Assembly (NCBI GenBank): GCA_964531105.1
Contig: CAZHFN010000005.1
Span: forward strand, 13,745-77,744
DNA: 64,000 nt
Direction: 5' to 3'
Source of the DNA: UBA2256 sp964531105
GTDB taxonomy: Bacteria; Spirochaetota; Spirochaetia; Treponematales; Rectinemataceae
Shown piece after piece: positions 23,995 to 33,767 of the stretch. Within the stretch, counting starts at the first letter, position 1; the number at the start of each line of letters is the position of its first letter. A program made the position numbers and the translations under genes. The notes below the pieces were generated by a model that had not been told where the DNA came from, searched no databases, and worked only from the letters and a program-made list of their open reading frames with translations.

Positions 23995-26900
23995 GTGTAT
24001 AAGAATGTCGACCCGAAGGCTAATTTCCCACAGCAAGAGGAAGAAACCGTAGGCTTTTGGGCGAAGAACGATATTTTCAAAAAATCAGTATCCCAGCGGG
24101 AGGGCAGCCCAAAATTCGTTTTCTACGACGGCCCCCCCTTCGCCACAGGCCTTCCCCACTTTGGGCATTTTGTGCCCGGCACCATCAAGGATATTATTCC
24201 CCGCTATAAAACCATGAAAGGCTTCCAGGTGGATCGCCGCTTCGGCTGGGACTGCCACGGCCTTCCAGTGGAAAACCTCATTGAGAAAAAGCTCGGGCTG
24301 AACTCCAAAACCGATATAGAAAAATTCGGCGTCGCCGAGTTCAACGAAGCCTGCAGGGCTTCGGTGCTCCGCTATGTGGACGAGTGGAGGGCCATCGTCA
24401 CCCGCCTGGGCCGCTGGGTGGATTTCGACAACGACTACAAGACCATGGAGCCGGACTACATGGAATCCATCTGGTGGATCATGAAGGAGCTTTGGAACAA
24501 AGGGCTCGTCTACGAAGGCCACTATATCCTTCCCTACTGCCCCCGCTGTTCCACCGTCCTCTCTACCCACGAACTCTCACTGGGGGGCTATAAGGACGTA
24601 CACGATCCGGCCATAACGATTCGCTTCAAGATAACCGAAGCGCCTGATGCCCTGGCCAACCTGGTGGATGGGTCCACATTTCTTATAGCCTGGACCACCA
24701 CCCCCTGGACCCTGCCCTCCAACCTAGCGCTGGCACTGGGGCCGGAAATTGACTACGTCTGTGTTGTTGACGGCAACGAACGCTACATCCTGGCTGAGTC
24801 CAGGCTTTCTGCCTATTACAAGCATCCAGAAACGTTGAACATCGCCTGGAAAAAGAAGGGCAAGGAACTGGCAGGCATCCGCTACGAGCCACTATTCCCC
24901 TATTTCGCAGCACTTCACGATCAGGGAGCCTTCGTCACGGTTTTAGGCGACTACGTTTCCACCGAAGACGGTACGGGCATCGTGCATACGGCTCCGGGCT
25001 TCGGCGAGGACGACTATCAAGTCTTAAAAGGCACGGGTGTACCCACGGTCTGCCCTGTGGACGCGGAGTGCAAGTTCACCGAAGAGGTAAGCGACTACAA
25101 AGGCCAATTCGTCAAGGATGCCGACAAAGCAATCATGGAAAGGCTCAAGGCCGAAGGCAGGCTGGTCAAGCGCGAGCAGGTTTTCCATGCCTACCCCCAT
25201 TGCTGGCGCTGCTCCAGCCCCCTCATCTACCGGGCCGTGGGCTCCTGGTTCGTAAAGATCGATCCCATAAAGCCCCACATGGTGGGATGTAACAAGAAAG
25301 TATTATGGGTTCCCACCCATATCAGGGACGGTCGCTTCGGCAAGTGGCTGGAAGGGGCCAGGGACTGGGCTATAAGCCGCAACCGCTACTGGGGCAATCC
25401 CCTGCCCATCTGGCGCTGCGAGTCCTGTGGCAAGACAGAATGCATAGGGTCCCGGGCCGAGCTGAAAGAGCGCTCTGGAGTCGAGTTGCAGGATCTCCAT
25501 AAGCACTTCGTGGACAAGGTGAGTTTCCCCTGCGAGTGCGGGGGCACTATGAACCGCATCCCCGAGGTTCTGGACTGCTGGTTTGAGTCCGGCGCCATGC
25601 CCTATGCCCAGATCCATTATCCCTTCGAGCACAAGGACAATTTCGGCGACCATTTCCCCGCCGACTTCATCAACGAAGGCTTGGACCAGACCAGGGGTTG
25701 GTTCTACTCCCTCACCGTGCTAGCGGCCGCTCTCTTTGAAAGCCAGGCATACGATGCCTGCATCTGTTCAGGACTAGTCCTGGCCGAAGACGGCAAGAAA
25801 ATGTCCAAATCCCTGCGCAACTACACCGATCCAGTGGAAGTGGTGAACAACTTCGGCGCCGATGCTCTTCGTCTCTTCCTGATGAACTCAGCCGTATCTA
25901 GAGGCGAGGACCTGCGCTACTCCGACGAAGGTGTGAAGGATGTGCTCAAAAGCGTCATCATCCCCTTGTGGAACGCCTATGGATTCTTTATCACCTACGC
26001 CAATATCGACGGAGTGAAACCTGGAGATCCCGATCCTGCGTCTATCTCCAATCCCCTGGACAAATGGATACTCTCAGTTTGCGAACGCATGGTCGAAAAA
26101 GTTACGGCAGGCCTGGATGCCTACGAGATGCAGAGCGGCATAGAACCTATCGTGGACTTCATCGACAGCCTGAACAATTGGTACATACGGCGCTCCAGGC
26201 GGCGTTTCTGGAAGTCCGAGAACGACCAGGACAAGGCCCAGGCCTACGACTGCCTGCACAGGGTACTGCACAAGCTAATCCTTGTGGCTGCGCCCTTTAT
26301 CCCCTTTATCACCGAGAATATCTATCAGAACCTGAAGCAGGAAGGCCAACCCGAATCGATCCATCTCTGCGACTGGCCGGCATACGATGCCCGGTACCGC
26401 AATATCGAACTGGAGCGCGATATGGAATCGGTGCGCCATGCTGTGTCCATGGGCAGAGCCCTGCGGGTAGCCAACGATCTTAAAACCCGCCAGCCCCTGG
26501 CCTCCGTGATGCTGGTCACCAAGGTGGCCGAAGAAAGAACCGTGCTCTCCGCCATGGAAGAAATCCTCCAGGATGAACTCAATGTAAAATCCGTCCTCTT
26601 CAGGGAAAATGAGGAAGAGCTAGTTGAGTACTCCGCCAAGGCCAATTTCCGCGTCCTGGGCAAGGAACTAGGCAAGGACATGAAGATTGCCGCTGCGGCT
26701 ATCGAAGCCCTCAAGCCACGCGAGATAGCTGCGATGGTGGACGGGGGAAGCATTACTCTGGAGATCGCAGGCCGCAGCCTGGTGCTGGACAAGGAAAAGG
26801 TTGAGGTGCGGCGCACCGAAAGACCGGGCTTGAAGGTGCTTAACGAGGGAACTCTCACCGTAGCCTTGGACACGGTAGTCAGCCCCGAGCTTCTTCGCGA

Positions 26901-27150
26901 AGGTTATGTGCGCGACCTGATCCGCGGTGTGCAGAATCTACGCAAGGAATCCGGCTTGGAGGTTACCGACCGCATAATCCTCACCCTGAGTGGAGACACC
27001 GAGCTCAAGGAAGCCTATGAGGAGTTCAGCGAGCTCATAGCAGGCGAAACCTTAGCCTCCGGCACCCAATGGACTTTTACTGTTTTGGAAGCAGCCACCA
27101 CCATCGAGGCTGGGGAGAAAACCTGGCTGGCTTCGATACGGAAGGCTTGA
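23995..27150 (+). CDS. ileS: Isoleucyl-tRNA synthetase, type 2-like
   Basis: A 1051-residue class I synthetase that charges tRNA-Ile. The HIGH-equivalent is in PPFATGLPHFGHFVPG and the KMSKS loop in AEDGKKMSKSLRNY; the editing domain includes WTTTPWTLPSNLALALGP. The PPFATGLPHFGH form and the C-terminal architecture fit the eukaryote-like type 2 IleRS group, known for tolerance to mupirocin, rather than the E. coli type. Starts with GTG (YKNVDPKANFPQQEEE) five bases after AGGAGGG. A terminator follows within 25 bases. Confidence 0.95.
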   Translation: MYKNVDPKANFPQQEEETVGFWAKNDIFKKSVSQREGSPKFVFYDGPPFATGLPHFGHFVPGTIKDIIPRYKTMKGFQVDRRFGWDCHGLPVENLIEKKLGLNSKTDIEKFGVAEFNEACRASVLRYVDEWRAIVTRLGRWVDFDNDYKTMEPDYMESIWWIMKELWNKGLVYEGHYILPYCPRCSTVLSTHELSLGGYKDVHDPAITIRFKITEAPDALANLVDGSTFLIAWTTTPWTLPSNLALALGPEIDYVCVVDGNERYILAESRLSAYYKHPETLNIAWKKKGKELAGIRYEPLFPYFAALHDQGAFVTVLGDYVSTEDGTGIVHTAPGFGEDDYQVLKGTGVPTVCPVDAECKFTEEVSDYKGQFVKDADKAIMERLKAEGRLVKREQVFHAYPHCWRCSSPLIYRAVGSWFVKIDPIKPHMVGCNKKVLWVPTHIRDGRFGKWLEGARDWAISRNRYWGNPLPIWRCESCGKTECIGSRAELKERSGVELQDLHKHFVDKVSFPCECGGTMNRIPEVLDCWFESGAMPYAQIHYPFEHKDNFGDHFPADFINEGLDQTRGWFYSLTVLAAALFESQAYDACICSGLVLAEDGKKMSKSLRNYTDPVEVVNNFGADALRLFLMNSAVSRGEDLRYSDEGVKDVLKSVIIPLWNAYGFFITYANIDGVKPGDPDPASISNPLDKWILSVCERMVEKVTAGLDAYEMQSGIEPIVDFIDSLNNWYIRRSRRRFWKSENDQDKAQAYDCLHRVLHKLILVAAPFIPFITENIYQNLKQEGQPESIHLCDWPAYDARYRNIELERDMESVRHAVSMGRALRVANDLKTRQPLASVMLVTKVAEERTVLSAMEEILQDELNVKSVLFRENEEELVEYSAKANFRVLGKELGKDMKIAAAAIEALKPREIAAMVDGGSITLEIAGRSLVLDKEKVEVRRTERPGLKVLNEGTLTVALDTVVSPELLREGYVRDLIRGVQNLRKESGLEVTDRIILTLSGDTELKEAYEEFSELIAGETLASGTQWTFTVLEAATTIEAGEKTWLASIRKA

Positions 27151-27170
27151 CGCTATAAAGCCTTCAAATA

Positions 27171-27218
27171 AGCCGCGGGGGAAAGTCCAAAAGAGCTTTC
27201 TTCCGCGGCTCTTTTTTT
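27171..27218 (+). terminator. Terminator after ileS
   Basis: Stem arms AGCCGCGGGGGAAAG (27171-27185) and CTTTCTTCCGCGGCT (27196-27210), with central mismatches, are followed by seven T residues. Confidence 0.88.
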
Positions 27219-27224
27219 GCCTGC

Positions 27225-27250
27225 ACCCTCTGTCGCCTGCGACAGAGGGT
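27225..27250. promoter_or_regulatory. Perfect 12-bp palindrome upstream of the repeat lipoprotein
   Basis: ACCCTCTGTCGC (27225-27236) and its exact reverse complement (27239-27250) are separated by two bases. It is too tight for a good hairpin terminator and has no T-run, but sits eight bases before a candidate -35 box, an operator-like position. Confidence 0.5.
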
Positions 27251-27257
27251 GATATAT

Positions 27258-27286
27258 TTTACAAAAGGCTTTGTTTGCCGTGTAAT
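27258..27286 (+). promoter_or_regulatory. Candidate promoter of the repeat lipoprotein gene
   Basis: TTTACA (27258-27263) and TGTAAT (27281-27286) with a 17-base spacer precede the lipoprotein gene; the leader would be about 125 bases. A strong GGAGGA ribosome site precedes the ATG at 27419. Confidence 0.4.
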
Positions 27287-27418
27287 GCCGAGCATAAAAA
27301 TGGCCGAAATTAAAGAAGATTTTATGAAAAAACCGGTGGACGATGCCTTCATTACAGTTTATCATGAAATGAAGTACTGAATTGTAGTAAGAATAATATT
27401 TTCGCAGGAGGATATTTT

Positions 27419-30400
27419 ATGCATAAAGGCAGGAAATTTCTTATCGCGTTGGTGGCGATGCTCGTAATGACATTCGCCTCCTGTGCGACAAAGGAACCAA
27501 AAATTCAACCCGAAACACCTCCCGAACCGACGACTACGACAACGGTGCAGGTGCCAGCCCAGCCTGAGCAGACTGGTTCGGGTTCACAGCCCGTGACTAC
27601 GCCTGTCGCCGTCGAGCAGCCCTCGGTGTCCGAGACCGAACTGCGCAATCTATTCGGCCAGGCCAATTCTCTTAAAATTGAAGCTGAAGCCTACGAAATC
27701 AACAGGGTTCTACCCGAAGATTTCGCAAAGGCTGACGCCGAGTTCAAGGCAGCCAGCGCCGACTATGATACGGTGGTTAATCAGCCGCTTTACAATGGGG
27801 TAACCGCATTCCCGGTAAAAGATAAGCTGGAAAAATCCGCCGCGTCCTGGGAAGCCCTTCTGGCTGAGGGTATGCCTCTCAGGGCCGATGAAGAAAGCGA
27901 AAAAGCCGCAGGCTTCAAGCTGGCAGCCATATCAGCCGGTGCTCGTGAAACCGCAGCCGATCGCTACGAGGGAGCCGAATCCCTCTTGGCCGATGCCGAT
28001 GCTCTCAATGAAAATGGCAGCTATTCCATGGCCATTCCTGCCTATACGCAGGCAGCCGCTGCCTATGATGTGGCAGCTGAAAAAGCCAAAGCTAACCAGC
28101 TCAGGTCCAAGATTTCCGACAACGATTATGCCAAGTATGCCGAAAGCTCTTTCGTCATGGCCGAAGACAAGTACAACGCTGAGGAATCCCTTTGGGAAGC
28201 CGGATCCTTAAACGATCTCAAGGCAGGCGCAGCCAGCCTAAGGGATGCCAATGCATCCTACGAGTTCGTCATATCCTCCGGTGCTGAATATAGAGCCCTC
28301 GAAGGCAAGGACATGGCCCTGGCAGCCCAGGCAAGAGCCTTGGATGCAGGAGCCGACAAGAATGCCCCCGAGGAGTTCGCCTCGGCCACAGACATAATGA
28401 ACGAAGCCTTAGCCAATCAGGCAGCGGGCAACCACGAGAGTGCCTATCTTTGGTACGTAGATGCCGCTGAGGCTTACGATTCCTCGGCTGAAGCCTCCGG
28501 AAGCCTCAAGGCCGAAGCTGCGACCGCACTCGCCACAGCCAAGACTGCCGTAGCCGCCACCGAAGAAAAGTCTGCCAAGACTGGTATAGAAGACAAGGTA
28601 TATCTGCCCGAGGCCCAATACTTCCTGGCAAGGGCGGAAATCCAGAATGACAACAAACTCTATGCCGACGCTACCGTAAGTGCCAACGAAGCCACCAACT
28701 ACGCAGGGCTTTCCAACACCTATCTGGACTCCGAATATGCCAAGCAGCAGGTAGCCGCCAAGGCCGGAGCCGAAACAGCCATTGCCTCTGCCAGAGAAGC
28801 CGTGGCCGCCAGCGAAAGCAAGGCTGCCGATGCCGGCGTGGAAGACAAGGTGTACCTGCCCGAAGCTCAGTACAACCTGGCCAGGGCCGAGATTCAGAAC
28901 GACAATCACTTGTATACCGATGCCACCACCAGCGCCAATGAGGCTATCAATTATGCCGGCATGTCGGAACGCTATGTGGATGGAAAGATCGCCGAGCAGG
29001 TAGCCGCCGACAAGGCAGACGCCGACGCAGCCATGGGCGATGCCATGACCAGGATGGCCTGGGCCGAGAACAACGAGATTTCCAAGGATTACCCCGCTGA
29101 GTACAAGGAAGCATCAGCTGCCATGGAAGGCGCCGAGCTGGCCTATGCCAACGAGCGCTATGCCCCCGCCGCCGATCTGGCCGGCGAGGTTTCCTCCATA
29201 CTCTCCGACGATTTCCAGAAGCAAGTGCTCGCCGATCGTGAAGCTGCCGCCGCTAACGCTGTTGCCAAGGCAGAGGCCGACGCAGCCATGGGCGATGCCA
29301 AGACTAGAATGGCCTGGGCCGAGAACAACGAGATTTCCAAGGATTACCCCGCTGAGTACAAGGAAGCATCAGCTGCCATGGAAGGCGCCGAGCTGGCCTA
29401 TGCCAACGAGCGCTATGCCCCCGCCGCCGATCTGGCCGGNNNNNNNNNNNNNNNNNNNNNNNNNNNNNNNNNNNNNNNNNNNNNNNNNNNNNNNNNNNNN
29501 NNNNNNNNNNNNNNNNNNNNNNNNNNNNNNNNNNNNNNNGCGCCGAGCTGGCCTATGCCAACGAGCGCTATGCCCCCGCCGCCGATCTGGCCGGCGAGGT
29601 TTCCTCCATACTCTCCGACGATTTCCAGAAGCAAGTGCTCGCCGATCGTGAAGCTGCCGCCGCTAACGCTGTTGCCAAGGCAGAGGCCGACGCAGCCATG
29701 GGCGATGCCAAGACTAGAATGGCCTGGGCCGAGAACAACGAGATTTCCAAGGATTACCCCGCTGAGTACAAGGAAGCATCAGCTGCCATGGAAGGCGCCG
29801 AGCTGGCCTATGCCAACGAGCGCTATGCCCCCGCCGCCGATCTGGCCGGTGAGGTTTCCTCCATACTCTCCGACGATTTCATGAACAAGGTTCTTGCCAG
29901 CAGAACTCCCGAGGCCGTTCAGGCAGCCAAAGAGGAAGCCAAGAAGATCGAAGAAGCCAAACAGGCAGCCGTGGTCAACGATGCCGCAAAAGATGGAGCC
30001 TTCGCAGAAATCGACAATGCCCAGGCCAGATACGACTGGGCCAAGGCCAATAATGCGGAGAACAACTACAAGGACCTGTTCACCAAGGGTGGAGATGATC
30101 TGGCCAAGTCCAAGCAGGCCTATGGTGAAGGCAAATTCGTCGATGCCTCGGCCTTAGCCAAGGAAGCGATGAAGTCCCTGTCTAACATAAAGGCCTTCGC
30201 CCCCCTGCCCGCAGTCTATATCGTCCGCCTAATCCCGGAGCGCAGAGACTGCCTGTGGAGAATCGCCGAGTATCCATTCATCTACAACAACCCACTGAAG
30301 TGGCCCGTGTTGTACGAGGCGAACAAGAAAACCTTCAGGGACCCCTCCAATCCCGACTTGATCTTCCCCAATCAGGTACTCAATATCCCGGCTATAAAGG

Positions 30401-30462
30401 GCGAAAGCCGCTCCGGCACCTGGGATCCCAAGAAGACCTACAATCCCCTGCCCAAAAAGTAG
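27419..30462 (+). CDS. Repeat-rich lipoprotein with C-terminal LysM domain (split by assembly gap)
   Basis: The N-terminus has a lipoprotein signal with lipobox FASC, so the protein is lipid-anchored and periplasmic or outer-membrane. A Pro/Thr/Gln-rich linker is followed by long Ala/Glu-rich helical repeats. Two diverged copies of about 84 residues share VEDKVYLPEAQYNLARAEI (near 28598 and 28850); then come near-identical 85-residue units with MAWAENNEISKDYPAEYKEA (from 29021, 29276 and after the gap). The end carries a LysM-like domain, VYIVRLIPERRDCLWRIAEY to FPNQVLNIPAI, likely binding peptidoglycan. The 100 Ns at 29440-29539 shift the apparent frame, because the placeholder is not the true length; both flanks belong to one gene. 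Repeat helices plus LysM suggest a structural envelope protein. Confidence 0.85.
29021..29884 (+). repeat. 255-bp in-frame tandem repeats, collapsed in the assembly
   Basis: Units repeat every 255 bases (85 codons): the same GCCGACGCAGCCATGGGCGA sequence starts at 29021 and 29276, and after the gap at 29686; GCGCCGAGCTGGCC recurs at 29385, 29540 and 29795. Copies are nearly identical at DNA level. The run of Ns lies inside the tract. Confidence 0.93.
29440..29539. other. Assembly gap (100 Ns) in the repeat tract
   Basis: A placeholder of exactly 100 N. From the repeat register the missing sequence should be 200 bases, or 200 plus a multiple of 255. Confidence 0.97.
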
Positions 30463-30504
30463 GATGAGAGAATCGGGCGGCTTATAAACCGCCTATGGAT
30501 GCAA

Positions 30505-30542
30505 CAAGGGCTTTCCGCCTCAGCGGAAAGCCCTTGTTTTTT
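30505..30542 (+). terminator. Terminator after the repeat lipoprotein
   Basis: A perfect 14-bp stem CAAGGGCTTTCCGC/GCGGAAAGCCCTTG with a 4-base loop, followed by six T residues. Confidence 0.95.
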
Positions 30543-30582
30543 GGTATTTATTTGTCCTGAAGGCGATTTAGCCGAAAGCGGT

Positions 30583-31965
30583 TTAGAAGAGGCCTAAGCT
30601 GCTTGTATCCTGCTGGAAAAAACCCTTCAGCAGGTTGCATACAGCCCCATGATCGGAAGCGTCTATCGTTTCTCTGGAAGCGTGCATGGATAGAAGCGGA
30701 TGTCCAATATCCATACAGCGAATTCCCAGTCGCGCCGCGGTAATAGGACCTATGGTCGAGCCGGGTTGGCTGTCGGCGCGGGCCATGTATTTTTGCCATT
30801 GCACGCCCTGCTCTTCGCAAAGCCTAGAAAAAATGGCTTCGGTAAGGCTATCGGTGGCATAACGTTTGGAAGCATTCAGCTTGAGCGCCGGGCCGAAACC
30901 CAGCCTAGGAGAATAGCGAGGATCGTATTTTTCCGCATAGGCCGGATTCCAAGCCTGGGCAGCGTCCAGGGATATGCAGAGCGAGGAGGATACTGCCCTG
31001 TAGAAGTCCTCGGCGTTACCCTTGAGGGCTATATTGATCCTGGCGATCAGGTCTCGTAGAAAACTGGAATCGGCTCCACCGGGAGCTCTGGATCCAATTT
31101 CTTCAGCATCCATGAAACAGGCTATCTGAGTAGATACTCCCGGTTTAGCGGCGCAGAATGCATACAGAATCGCCTTACATCCGGCCAGATTATCCAGGCG
31201 GCCTGCATTGATAAGCTGGGCAGCCATAGATTCTTGAACAGGAGCGGATTCGAGGGTTCCGGCGTATGTGCGGGGATTGGATGCAAGCCCACTCCCGAAG
31301 ATCACGGCTTTCTGACTGTCATAAAAAGACAAATCCATGCCGGCAATGCTCTCGATCGGTACTGCCAGCTCTTCGGCCAGCCTGGATGCAAGCCAGGAAC
31401 CTTGGGAGTCCAATGCCGTAGCCGAGTCTGGAATATCGACAAATACAGGAAGATGCTGATGAGCCTTGAACTCCATGCCCCTGTTGAGTTCCCTGTCCAA
31501 ATGGATCGCCAGTCCGGGTATGACGCCTATAGGTCTTACTGAATCATAAAGACGAGGCGTGTAGCCTTTTTCGCCTCGTAGTATCACCTGCCCTGCGAGA
31601 CTGAGAGGCTTATCCACCCAGCTGGAGAGCACGGCAGAGCCATAGGGTTCCACCGCCAGTCGAAGCATGGATCGGTCCAGAAGCTCAGCCCCAGACCGTA
31701 CCTTAAGACTTGGGCTATCGGTATGGGCACCCGCCAGAAGAAAACCCGCGGATCCCAGGGGATGGAATCCTGGTTTAAAAGCAATGAGGGCTGTGCCTCC
31801 CCTTCTGATAAAGTAGGAAGCCCCTGGCTCCAGGTGCCATGGATCTTTTTCGAAGAGCTCCGTAGAGCCCTTAGCCATAAGGTAGGCTGCCATATTTTCC
31901 ACAGCCTGGTAGGGGCTGGGAGATGCGTCTAGAAAATCACAGAGGTTTCTTGCAGTGTCGTTCAT
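30583..31965 (-). CDS. M18-family aminopeptidase
   Basis: A 460-residue zinc aminopeptidase of the aspartyl aminopeptidase (M18) family, which trims N-terminal residues from peptides in the cytoplasm as a large oligomer. Metal and catalytic motifs are visible: LLAGAHTDSPSLKV near residue 80, CFMDAEEIGSRAPGGADSSF, and HPLLSMHASRETIDASDHG near the end. The N-terminus CDFLDASPSPYQAVENM is characteristic. It sits downstream of the MerR-like gene with a 12-base gap, so it probably shares its transcript with der and ptsI. Confidence 0.93.
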   Translation of the reverse strand: MNDTARNLCDFLDASPSPYQAVENMAAYLMAKGSTELFEKDPWHLEPGASYFIRRGGTALIAFKPGFHPLGSAGFLLAGAHTDSPSLKVRSGAELLDRSMLRLAVEPYGSAVLSSWVDKPLSLAGQVILRGEKGYTPRLYDSVRPIGVIPGLAIHLDRELNRGMEFKAHQHLPVFVDIPDSATALDSQGSWLASRLAEELAVPIESIAGMDLSFYDSQKAVIFGSGLASNPRTYAGTLESAPVQESMAAQLINAGRLDNLAGCKAILYAFCAAKPGVSTQIACFMDAEEIGSRAPGGADSSFLRDLIARINIALKGNAEDFYRAVSSSLCISLDAAQAWNPAYAEKYDPRYSPRLGFGPALKLNASKRYATDSLTEAIFSRLCEEQGVQWQKYMARADSQPGSTIGPITAARLGIRCMDIGHPLLSMHASRETIDASDHGAVCNLLKGFFQQDTSSLGLF

Positions 31966-31977
31966 CGATATCGTTCC

Positions 31978-32334
31978 TTAACTCTGAATCCTAGTATCCT
32001 GCCTGGCAGAGGCCAACTGCCTTCGCAGCTCGCGAATATCGGCGAAATAGGAGAAGAGAAGTGTTCGCAGTTCCATGATTTCCGCCCTGAGGGATGGGTC
32101 TCCGCCGGTTATTTCTTCTTCCATAGCCCTGCATGCCGCCTTAAGCCCCAGTCCGCGCACCAGCGCGAGGTGTTTGAGCCTGGAGAGAGTACAGAGGTCG
32201 TGACTGGAATAGGCCCTTCTTCCAAAGAGATCCTTGCGCGGAGCCAGGAAGGGGACTTCTTTTTCCCAAAATCTGAGTGTAGAAGCAGGAAGCCCTAGGA
32301 GGGCTTCCACCTCGCCGGTGCTGTAGGCTTTCAT
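31978..32334 (-). CDS. MerR-family transcriptional regulator
   Basis: A 118-residue protein with a MerR-type winged helix: YSTGEVEALLGLPASTLRFW, then RRAYSSHDLCTLSRLKHLAL, followed by GLGLKAACRAMEEE and a helical C-terminal region. No cysteine metal site or ligand domain is present, so the effector is unknown; short forms like this also act as nucleoid or cell-cycle regulators. Its ATG overlaps the der stop (TAATG). Confidence 0.85.
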   Translation of the reverse strand: MKAYSTGEVEALLGLPASTLRFWEKEVPFLAPRKDLFGRRAYSSHDLCTLSRLKHLALVRGLGLKAACRAMEEEITGGDPSLRAEIMELRTLLFSYFADIRELRRQLASARQDTRIQS

Positions 32335-33755
32335 TATTTTTTCCTGGCATTCCAGTCACGCCGAGAGGCTTTGAGGTCCAGGCTGACTGGAATTGAGTCC
32401 AGGGTGAATTCCTTCCTGATCTTGTTCTTCAGGAAGGAGACATAGGAATCGGGCACAAGGTCGGGTCTTGTAACAAATACCAAAAACCGCTGGGGATTAG
32501 TGGAGGTCTGCACCGCATAGCGAAGCTTGAACCTTGTCCGCGAACCAACGGGCGGAGGGTTATGCTCGATCCAATCCAAGAATGCCTTGTTGAGCCTGGA
32601 AGTCTCGATCTTCTTGTTCAGCATCGCATGGCAGGAAATAACGGTATTCATAAGCTTGTCTATGCCCAAGCCCTCCTTGGCCGATACGGCGAGCACAGGA
32701 GCGTAGGCCATCTGGCCGAAAAAGAATCGGAGTTTGTCCTTGGAGGCTTCGAAGGTATTCTTGATCTCGGGCATGAGATCCCATTTGCTCAAGACAAATA
32801 TTACAGCCCTGCCCTCATCCACGGCAAAGGCAGCGATTTTCTTGTCCTGTTCTGTAAGCCCTTCCTCGGCATCTATCATCAGCACAATTACATCGGCCCT
32901 TTCGACAACCGAAATAGAACGGGTGACCGAATAATATTCCACATCATCCTGGACCTTCTTCTTTCGTCTGATGCCTGCCGTGTCTAGGACTATTATGCCC
33001 CTACCCTTCCAGGTAAAACGCCCCTCTACTACATCTCTTGTGGTGCCGGGCTGGTCGCTCACGATGCTCTTTTCCTCGCCGAGCAAGACATTGAGTAGGC
33101 TGGATTTGCCTGTATTGGGCTTACCCATAATAGCAAGGCGTATATCGGCTCTCTCCATGTCGACTGCTGTCACTTTGGAGAAATCGAGGCGAGTGGCCAG
33201 CTTTTCCAGGAGCACATCTATGTTCCTGTTGTGTTCAGCCGAGATAAAGACAACGTCTTCATAGCCCCAACGAAGATGAGTCCAGGCCTGGTTGTCCCTT
33301 TCGGGGGAGTCGGCCTTGTTGACCACGAGGATCAGGCGCTGGCTCATGGGACGAAGGAGGGAAGCAAATTCCTCATCCTCCGGACTAATGTCGGTGGCGT
33401 CCACCATGAAGAGAAGGAGATCGGCCTTGTTCAGCACAGAAAGACTGCGGGCGACTACCAAGTCGTCCAGGCCTTCCCGGTCCAGTTTGAATCCTCCCGT
33501 GTCCACCAGACGGCAACGCGAGCGCCCATCGGGGAGAAGCAGCTCCGCCTCGATAGGATCTCTGGTAACACCCGGCCGGGGATCGGTTATCGCTCTCCGC
33601 TTGTGAAGAAGCCTGTTGAAGAGGGTGGATTTGCCCACATTAGGCCTACCGATCAAGGCTACGAGAGGGAGATTCTCATAGCGTAAAAGCGTCTTTACTT
33701 CGTCCCGGACTTCCGCCGTACTTTCTTCTTTATCTGTCGTTTCCTGCCTGCGCAT
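32334..33755 (-). CDS. der: Ribosome-assembly GTPase Der (EngA)
   Basis: A 473-residue protein with two consecutive GTPase domains and a C-terminal KH-like domain, required for 50S ribosome maturation. First domain: G1 GRPNVGKSTLFNRL, G3 DTGGF, G4 NKAD. Second: G1 GKPNTGKSSLLNVLLG, G3 DTAGIRRKKKV, G4 SKWD. The C-terminus includes RTRFKLRYAVQTSTNPQRFL and ends RRDWNARKK. About 30 extra charged residues precede the first G1. Confidence 0.96.
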   Translation of the reverse strand: MRRQETTDKEESTAEVRDEVKTLLRYENLPLVALIGRPNVGKSTLFNRLLHKRRAITDPRPGVTRDPIEAELLLPDGRSRCRLVDTGGFKLDREGLDDLVVARSLSVLNKADLLLFMVDATDISPEDEEFASLLRPMSQRLILVVNKADSPERDNQAWTHLRWGYEDVVFISAEHNRNIDVLLEKLATRLDFSKVTAVDMERADIRLAIMGKPNTGKSSLLNVLLGEEKSIVSDQPGTTRDVVEGRFTWKGRGIIVLDTAGIRRKKKVQDDVEYYSVTRSISVVERADVIVLMIDAEEGLTEQDKKIAAFAVDEGRAVIFVLSKWDLMPEIKNTFEASKDKLRFFFGQMAYAPVLAVSAKEGLGIDKLMNTVISCHAMLNKKIETSRLNKAFLDWIEHNPPPVGSRTRFKLRYAVQTSTNPQRFLVFVTRPDLVPDSYVSFLKNKIRKEFTLDSIPVSLDLKASRRDWNARKK

Positions 33756-33767
33756 GGGCTTACCGTC

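Noticed and set aside
27153..27365. Minus-strand 70-codon frame after ileS
   Set aside because: It spans the ileS terminator and the lipoprotein promoter region and has no ribosome site or family resemblance.
27300..27380. 26-codon leader ORF (MAEIKEDFMKKP...) before the repeat lipoprotein
   Set aside because: No ribosome-binding site precedes the ATG and I know of no similar leader peptide, so it is not supported as a gene.
28409..28909. 166-codon antisense frame inside the repeat lipoprotein
   Set aside because: Codon bias of the Ala/Glu repeats leaves the opposite strand open; the translation is a Gly/Val-rich shadow.
29021..29884. Regular repeats resembling an array
   Set aside because: They are in-frame 255-bp protein-coding units without spacers, so not CRISPR.
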